Part shown: positions 5,380-8,827 of the stretch, piece by piece
How positions within the stretch are numbered: position 1 is the stretch's first letter
Layout of the letters: the number at the start of each line of letters is the position of its first letter
Assembly (NCBI GenBank): GCA_027317105.1
Contig: DAHVFH010000125.1
Location: forward strand, 1-8,827
Length of the DNA stretch: 8,827 nt
DNA from: Cytophagales bacterium
GTDB lineage: Bacteria; Bacteroidota; Bacteroidia; Cytophagales; Cyclobacteriaceae
Direction of reading: 5' to 3'
The notes under the pieces: model-generated
What the model was told of the DNA's origin: nothing
What the model saw: only the letters and a program-made list of their open reading frames with translations
The model's database searches: none
Translations under genes and position numbers: made by a program

Positions 5380-7464
5380 CTATTTCGCCAACTTCGTAAT
5401 CGCCTCTAATTTCGATTTTAATCGGCCGATCACATCCAAATATTTTTGTTCCCACATTTTTAGGTTAGCCGTTGATTTATTGGCGGCTTCGTATTGAAAG
5501 GCAGGTAACATCCATGAAGCATAGCCGCTATACGGATCGGGCGAAGCATACAGTGAACGGTACCAGTTTCCATAAGGCATTCCTTCTTTGTCAATCCATT
5601 GGCGTTCGAGCGAAAGCAACTCTGCGTTAATGGCTTTTTTGTTGGCCTGATTGGCAGTCTTCAACGCCACCTCCGTTTCTTCTCCGGCTTTTTTCAATTC
5701 ATCAGAAGCTTTGATCAAGGCATCGAATGAAAATGCAGGCTCCGATTTGTCGTAGGCTTTCGTGAGTTTTTGCAACCCTTCAAAGTGCGTTCTTAAATCC
5801 GCACCATAGCGGCTCACATCATAAGGAATCACATCAGCATTGGCTAACCGCAGCGCCACCAAACCAAAGACACGCTCTACTAAAGGCCCCATGTTAAAAC
5901 TCGGATCGGCAAAGCGTTCGTAAAATGAAAAGCTATCGTGATTAGAATGATAAAGTGTTGGACCACCAGTGCCGCCTCCCCATGAGGGAATACCAACATG
6001 TGTGTAGAAAGCAATGTGATCCGACCCACCACCTAAATTTCCCACACGAGGTTCTTTCGCAGCATGCTTCCCCAACCAATGGTCATAAACAGACTTCGAT
6101 GAATCCGGATAAGGAACGGATTTAGTAGCCTCAATCAACAAACCCTTCAACGAAGGACTGGAGGCTGCACCAAAATTTCTTCCCGAAACAGCGCCATCCG
6201 CATTGAAGTAGGCCACCCCTTTGGCATTGAGCTCATCACGGAATTGCTCGACCCACTCTGTGGAACCGAGCACACCTTGCTCCTCGGCATCCCAATGTAC
6301 AATCTTGATGGTGCGTCTTGGTTTAAATCCTGCCAGTGAAAGCTTACCCAACGATTCACTCAGCGCGAGCAACATGGCCGTGCCACTGTTGGGATCGGTG
6401 GCGCCAAATCCCCAGGCATCATAATGCGCTCCGGCCATGATCCACTCATTAGGAAGTTCAGATCCAGCCAAGGTTCCCACCACATCATACACTCGCTGTA
6501 TTTCTCTTTTCTGCAACACATTTACACGTACCTTCAGATCAGGACCACCTTCAATCCGATAAGTGTACGGCAAGCCGCCTTGCCAACCAGTCGGTACGGG
6601 CTGGCCAGTCATACGTCCTATAATTTCCTTCGCTGATCCATATGGTAAGGGAAGCACCGGGATGGTGCACATGCCTATTATTTCTTCCGGCTTTTTGCGA
6701 ACGACCTTCTTTTTTCCATCGAGGGGAAGCGCTGGCTCAAAAGGTGTTAATGGATCGCCTGTCCAATCCAGCGTAAGCACAGAGCCACGCTGTATATCAC
6801 TCTCGTTATAATGGGAACCTTCGGGATAGACCAAACCTTTCGCGTATCCGCTGTCACCCGGATCGGTGAAGATAATCAATGCTGCCGCCTCGGCTGCTTC
6901 TGCATACTTGGCTTTATATCCTCTGAAATTTCCGCCATAGCGGGCAATCACAACTTTTCCTTTCACAGAAACGCCCATCGCTTTGAGTTTTTCAAAATCT
7001 TCTTTGCGGCCGAAGTTGGCATATACCACTTCTGCCGTGACATCACCCGAACCGCTATACCCATTGTAGCCAAAATATAAATTTGGATCAGAAGAAAATG
7101 GATCCTCTTTATGGATGTATTCTTTGTTATTCAACGGAATGCGAATTGGCTCCACAATTTCTGCTGAGGCTGAACCGGGCATCACCGGCAAATAAATATC
7201 GTAGGGGAAAATCTCTACCCGAAAACCTGCCTTGCGCATCACTTCGGCCATGTAGTCGCGCACACGCTCATTGGCTTTTGACGTGGCAATGTGGGGCTCT
7301 TTAGTAATCGTCTTTAAATGATTCTTATAACGCTCGCTTTCCTGTTGCTTTAGAAAAAAGGTTTCTGCTTGTTTTTGCTTTTCAAACGAACTACTGGAAA
7401 AACCTGTGAGCGTTTGGGCAAAAGAACCGATGGGGATGAGCAGGAAAAAGGCTAGGTATCGCAT
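5380..7464 (-). CDS. Secreted M28 peptidase, PSMA/glutamate carboxypeptidase II-like (M28B)
   Basis: The 694-aa enzyme has the three-part layout of human PSMA/NAALADase: a protease-associated (PA) domain inserted around residues 130-260, the M28 zinc catalytic domain (about 325-560), and a helical TFR-type dimerisation domain at the C-terminus. All expected zinc ligands are present: H347 (AGAHYDAW), D357 (TDPNSG), E394 general base and E395 (WDAEEQG), D423 (FNADG) and H506 (LYHSNHD). A signal peptide covers residues 1-16 (MRYLAFFLLIPIGSFA, then Q), so it is periplasmic or secreted. The frame extends to a TTG at 7506, but the ATG at 7464 gives a clean signal peptide and has an AT-rich leader. 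Substrate is probably acidic or other C-terminal peptides; specificity is not determinable. The gene appears intact. Confidence 0.93.
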   Translation of the reverse strand: MRYLAFFLLIPIGSFAQTLTGFSSSSFEKQKQAETFFLKQQESERYKNHLKTITKEPHIATSKANERVRDYMAEVMRKAGFRVEIFPYDIYLPVMPGSASAEIVEPIRIPLNNKEYIHKEDPFSSDPNLYFGYNGYSGSGDVTAEVVYANFGRKEDFEKLKAMGVSVKGKVVIARYGGNFRGYKAKYAEAAEAAALIIFTDPGDSGYAKGLVYPEGSHYNESDIQRGSVLTLDWTGDPLTPFEPALPLDGKKKVVRKKPEEIIGMCTIPVLPLPYGSAKEIIGRMTGQPVPTGWQGGLPYTYRIEGGPDLKVRVNVLQKREIQRVYDVVGTLAGSELPNEWIMAGAHYDAWGFGATDPNSGTAMLLALSESLGKLSLAGFKPRRTIKIVHWDAEEQGVLGSTEWVEQFRDELNAKGVAYFNADGAVSGRNFGAASSPSLKGLLIEATKSVPYPDSSKSVYDHWLGKHAAKEPRVGNLGGGSDHIAFYTHVGIPSWGGGTGGPTLYHSNHDSFSFYERFADPSFNMGPLVERVFGLVALRLANADVIPYDVSRYGADLRTHFEGLQKLTKAYDKSEPAFSFDALIKASDELKKAGEETEVALKTANQANKKAINAELLSLERQWIDKEGMPYGNWYRSLYASPDPYSGYASWMLPAFQYEAANKSTANLKMWEQKYLDVIGRLKSKLEAITKLAK

Positions 7465-7536
7465 AAGTATTATGTTTAATGTTGGAAGAAAGCGAAAGTT
7501 TCGCAAACGGAGAAGCTAAATCGTACCAGTGGTAGA

Positions 7537-7905
7537 TTATTTCTTAAAAATAAAATAGACAGCCAGAATCAGAAATACAAATCCGATAAAGTGATTCAAG
7601 CGAAGCGTTTCGTTTTTAAAAAAGATCACGGAAAAAATAACAAACACAGAAAGGGTAATCACTTCCTGGATTACTTTTAATTCTACTAACGAGAAAGGAC
7701 CACCGTTTTCTTTGAAACCAATCCGGTTCGCAGGCACTTGTAAAGCATATTCGAACAAGGCAATCCCCCAACTGATTAAGATGATACTGGCCAGCCCTAA
7801 GTTCTGGCTCCACTTCATCTCTTTAAACTTCAAGTGGCCATACCAGGCAAACGTCATGAAGGTGTTGGAAAGGATGAGGAGAAGGATGGTGTAGATGCTC
7901 TTCAT
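7537..7905 (-). CDS. DUF486 (DMT-superfamily) small membrane protein
   Basis: The 122-aa product has four hydrophobic helices, at about residues 3-22, 35-53, 80-96 and 104-120, the half-size layout of small DMT-type proteins. The segments FMTFAWYGHLK (16-26) and FEYALQVPANRIG (51-63) are the hallmark motifs of DUF486, a family of unknown transport function that may work as dimers. The frame could start at a TTG at 7929, but the ATG at 7905 gives the family-typical MKSIYTILLL start. That earlier codon also falls in the heptamer repeat array, which ends just upstream of this gene. The gene lies 72 bp upstream of the M28 peptidase start. No regulatory site is recognised in front of it. Confidence 0.88.
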   Translation of the reverse strand: MKSIYTILLLILSNTFMTFAWYGHLKFKEMKWSQNLGLASIILISWGIALFEYALQVPANRIGFKENGGPFSLVELKVIQEVITLSVFVIFSVIFFKNETLRLNHFIGFVFLILAVYFIFKK

Positions 7906-7915
7906 GGTTGCATAC

Positions 7916-7978
7916 GTAGCAAGTAGCAAGACATAAGACGTAAGAAAGTCTTACATCTTTCTACTTATGCCTTATGTC
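7916..7978. repeat. Nine contiguous heptamers in a head-to-head (inverted) array
   Basis: Exactly 63 bp divide into nine 7-mers without gaps. On the plus strand four follow the pattern GNNNNAA: GTAGCAA twice (7916-7929), GACATAA and GACGTAA (7930-7943). The centre is GAAAGTC (7944-7950). The last four (7951-7978) have the same pattern on the minus strand: their reverse complements are GATGTAA, GTAGAAA, GGCATAA and GACATAA. GACATAAG (7930-7937) pairs exactly with CTTATGTC (7971-7978), and TAAG/CTTA plus AAAG/CTTT inside extend an imperfect hairpin. The array fills the gap between ettA and the DUF486 gene; its last base is also the last base of the ettA stop codon. It could serve as an ettA terminator or mRNA end structure, although no U-tract follows. 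Confidence 0.75.
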
Positions 7979-8827
7979 TATTTCACGAGTTTCTTATACT
8001 TAATCCGATGTGGTTGCTCGTCACCTAAACGTTTCTTTTTATTCTCTTCATATTCACTGAAGCCGCCTTCAAACCAATACGCTTGCGAGTCGCCTTCAAA
8101 GGCAAGAATATGGGTACATACGCGATCGAGAAACCAGCGGTCGTGAGAGATGATCACGGCACAGCCTCCAAAATTATCTAATGCTTCTTCCAACGCGCGT
8201 AGCGTATTCACGTCAAGGTCATTGGTAGGCTCATCAAGCAGCAATAAATTCCCACCTTGTTTTAGTGCTATCGCCAGATGAGCGCGGTTGCGCATACCGC
8301 CAGAAAGTTCTTTTACTTTTTTCTGTTGATCCGTTCCACTGAAATTGAATTTGCTTACATAAGCCCGCGAGTTAATTTCTTTACCTCCAACGATCATCAA
8401 CTCATTTCCCCCGGTGATCGCCTGATAAACCGTGTCTTCCGGTTTGAGATCATCATGCTCTTGATCCACGTAAGCAATCTTAACAGTGTCGCCCACGGAG
8501 AACGTACCGGCATTCGGTTGCTCTTTGCCCGTGATCATTTTGAAGAGGGTAGTTTTTCCAGCACCGTTTGGCCCAATGATCCCTACAATTCCGGCAGGAG
8601 GAAGTGAGAAGCTGAGGTTCTCGTAAAGTAATTTATCACCATAACCTTTTGCTACGCCTACCGCTTCGATCACCTTATTACCAAGACGCGGCCCCGGAGG
8701 AATATAAAGCTCCAACTTCTCCTCTTTTTCACGGCCTTCCGCGCCAATCAGTTTTTCATACGCACTCAAGCGTGCTTTTCCTTTTGCCTGGCGGCCTTTG
8801 GGGTTCATACGCACCCACTCCAACTCG
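7978..8827 (-). CDS. ettA: EttA, energy-dependent translational throttle ABC-F ATPase (C-terminal half, partial)
   Basis: The visible 282 residues begin at ELEWVRMNPKG, matching the middle of EttA (E. coli protein about 555 aa), so the first ABC domain and the start lie beyond the window edge. Present are the end of the inter-domain linker and the whole second ATPase domain: Walker A GPNGAGKTT, Q-loop region AYVDQE, signature LSGGM, Walker B LLLLDEPTND, and H-loop ISHDRWFLDR. The C-terminal IKYKKLVK also matches. EttA binds the ribosomal E site in the cytoplasm and gates the first elongation steps according to ADP/ATP. The signature's fifth residue is methionine where E. coli EttA has glutamate. 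The TAG stop (7980-7978) touches the heptamer array. The apparent start at 8823 is only a leucine TTG codon inside the gene. Confidence 0.95.
   Translation of the reverse strand, partial: ELEWVRMNPKGRQAKGKARLSAYEKLIGAEGREKEEKLELYIPPGPRLGNKVIEAVGVAKGYGDKLLYENLSFSLPPAGIVGIIGPNGAGKTTLFKMITGKEQPNAGTFSVGDTVKIAYVDQEHDDLKPEDTVYQAITGGNELMIVGGKEINSRAYVSKFNFSGTDQQKKVKELSGGMRNRAHLAIALKQGGNLLLLDEPTNDLDVNTLRALEEALDNFGGCAVIISHDRWFLDRVCTHILAFEGDSQAYWFEGGFSEYEENKKKRLGDEQPHRIKYKKLVK

Noticed and set aside
6147..7304. Several 60-90 aa plus-strand frames opposite the M28 peptidase gene
   Set aside because: They are shadows of a strongly conserved coding gene, with no family motifs or start context of their own.
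7492..7504. GCGAAA/TTTCGC hairpin upstream of the M28 gene as a regulatory site
   Set aside because: The usable stem is about 5 bp with a tiny loop and no T-tract or known operator resemblance; it could be chance.
8278..8607. 109-aa plus-strand frame opposite ettA
   Set aside because: It is antisense to the Walker and signature regions of ettA and has no recognisable domain.

Overview
The window looks like chromosomal DNA from a Bacteroidota bacterium, most likely a Cytophagales-type environmental lineage. This is an inference from three things: start codons without clear Shine-Dalgarno sequences but often with AT-rich leaders, a TAnnTTTG-type -7 element before the acyltransferase gene, and protein families typical of the phylum (a small two-helix membrane protein like DUF6787, a DUF486 membrane protein, a PSMA-like M28 peptidase, and a permease starting MLRNYFKIAWRN). 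Most of it is ordinary housekeeping, envelope and peptidase content. No defence island, prophage, CRISPR array, rRNA or tRNA is visible.

Left part (1-1771, plus strand): a roughly 370-bp cluster of degenerate palindromic repeats is followed by a small GIY-YIG nuclease gene. That gene overlaps an RluA-family pseudouridine synthase gene by ATGA, and a two-helix membrane protein gene follows. The three genes are packed as one transcription unit. A perfect 11-bp stem hairpin (1774-1798) separates it from the convergent sixA-like phosphohistidine phosphatase gene (1813-2319, minus).

Middle (2320-5301): a 45-bp divergent spacer separates sixA from a lipid A (LpxL/HtrB-type) acyltransferase gene (2365-3285, plus). 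A secreted M20 metallopeptidase gene follows 18 bp later. The M20 gene stops about 40 residues early, exactly where a minus-strand MacB/FtsX-like permease gene also loses its family resemblance. Both are therefore truncated at a single junction near 4465-4475, which is either a real deletion/rearrangement or an assembly chimera.

Right part (5380-8827, minus strand): in transcription order there is the C-terminal half of ettA (ABC-F translation factor, running off the window edge), a 63-bp inverted array of nine exact-length heptamers that touches the ettA stop codon, a DUF486 small membrane protein, a secreted PSMA-like M28 peptidase with all metal ligands intact, and then the truncated permease.

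The most interesting non-genic structures are the heptamer array (7916-7978), the repeat cluster beside the GIY-YIG gene (11-384), and the double-truncation junction. Five of the longest reading frames begin upstream of the likely start. I moved the starts to 441, 1472, 2365, 7464 (minus) and 7905 (minus) for the reasons given in each entry.
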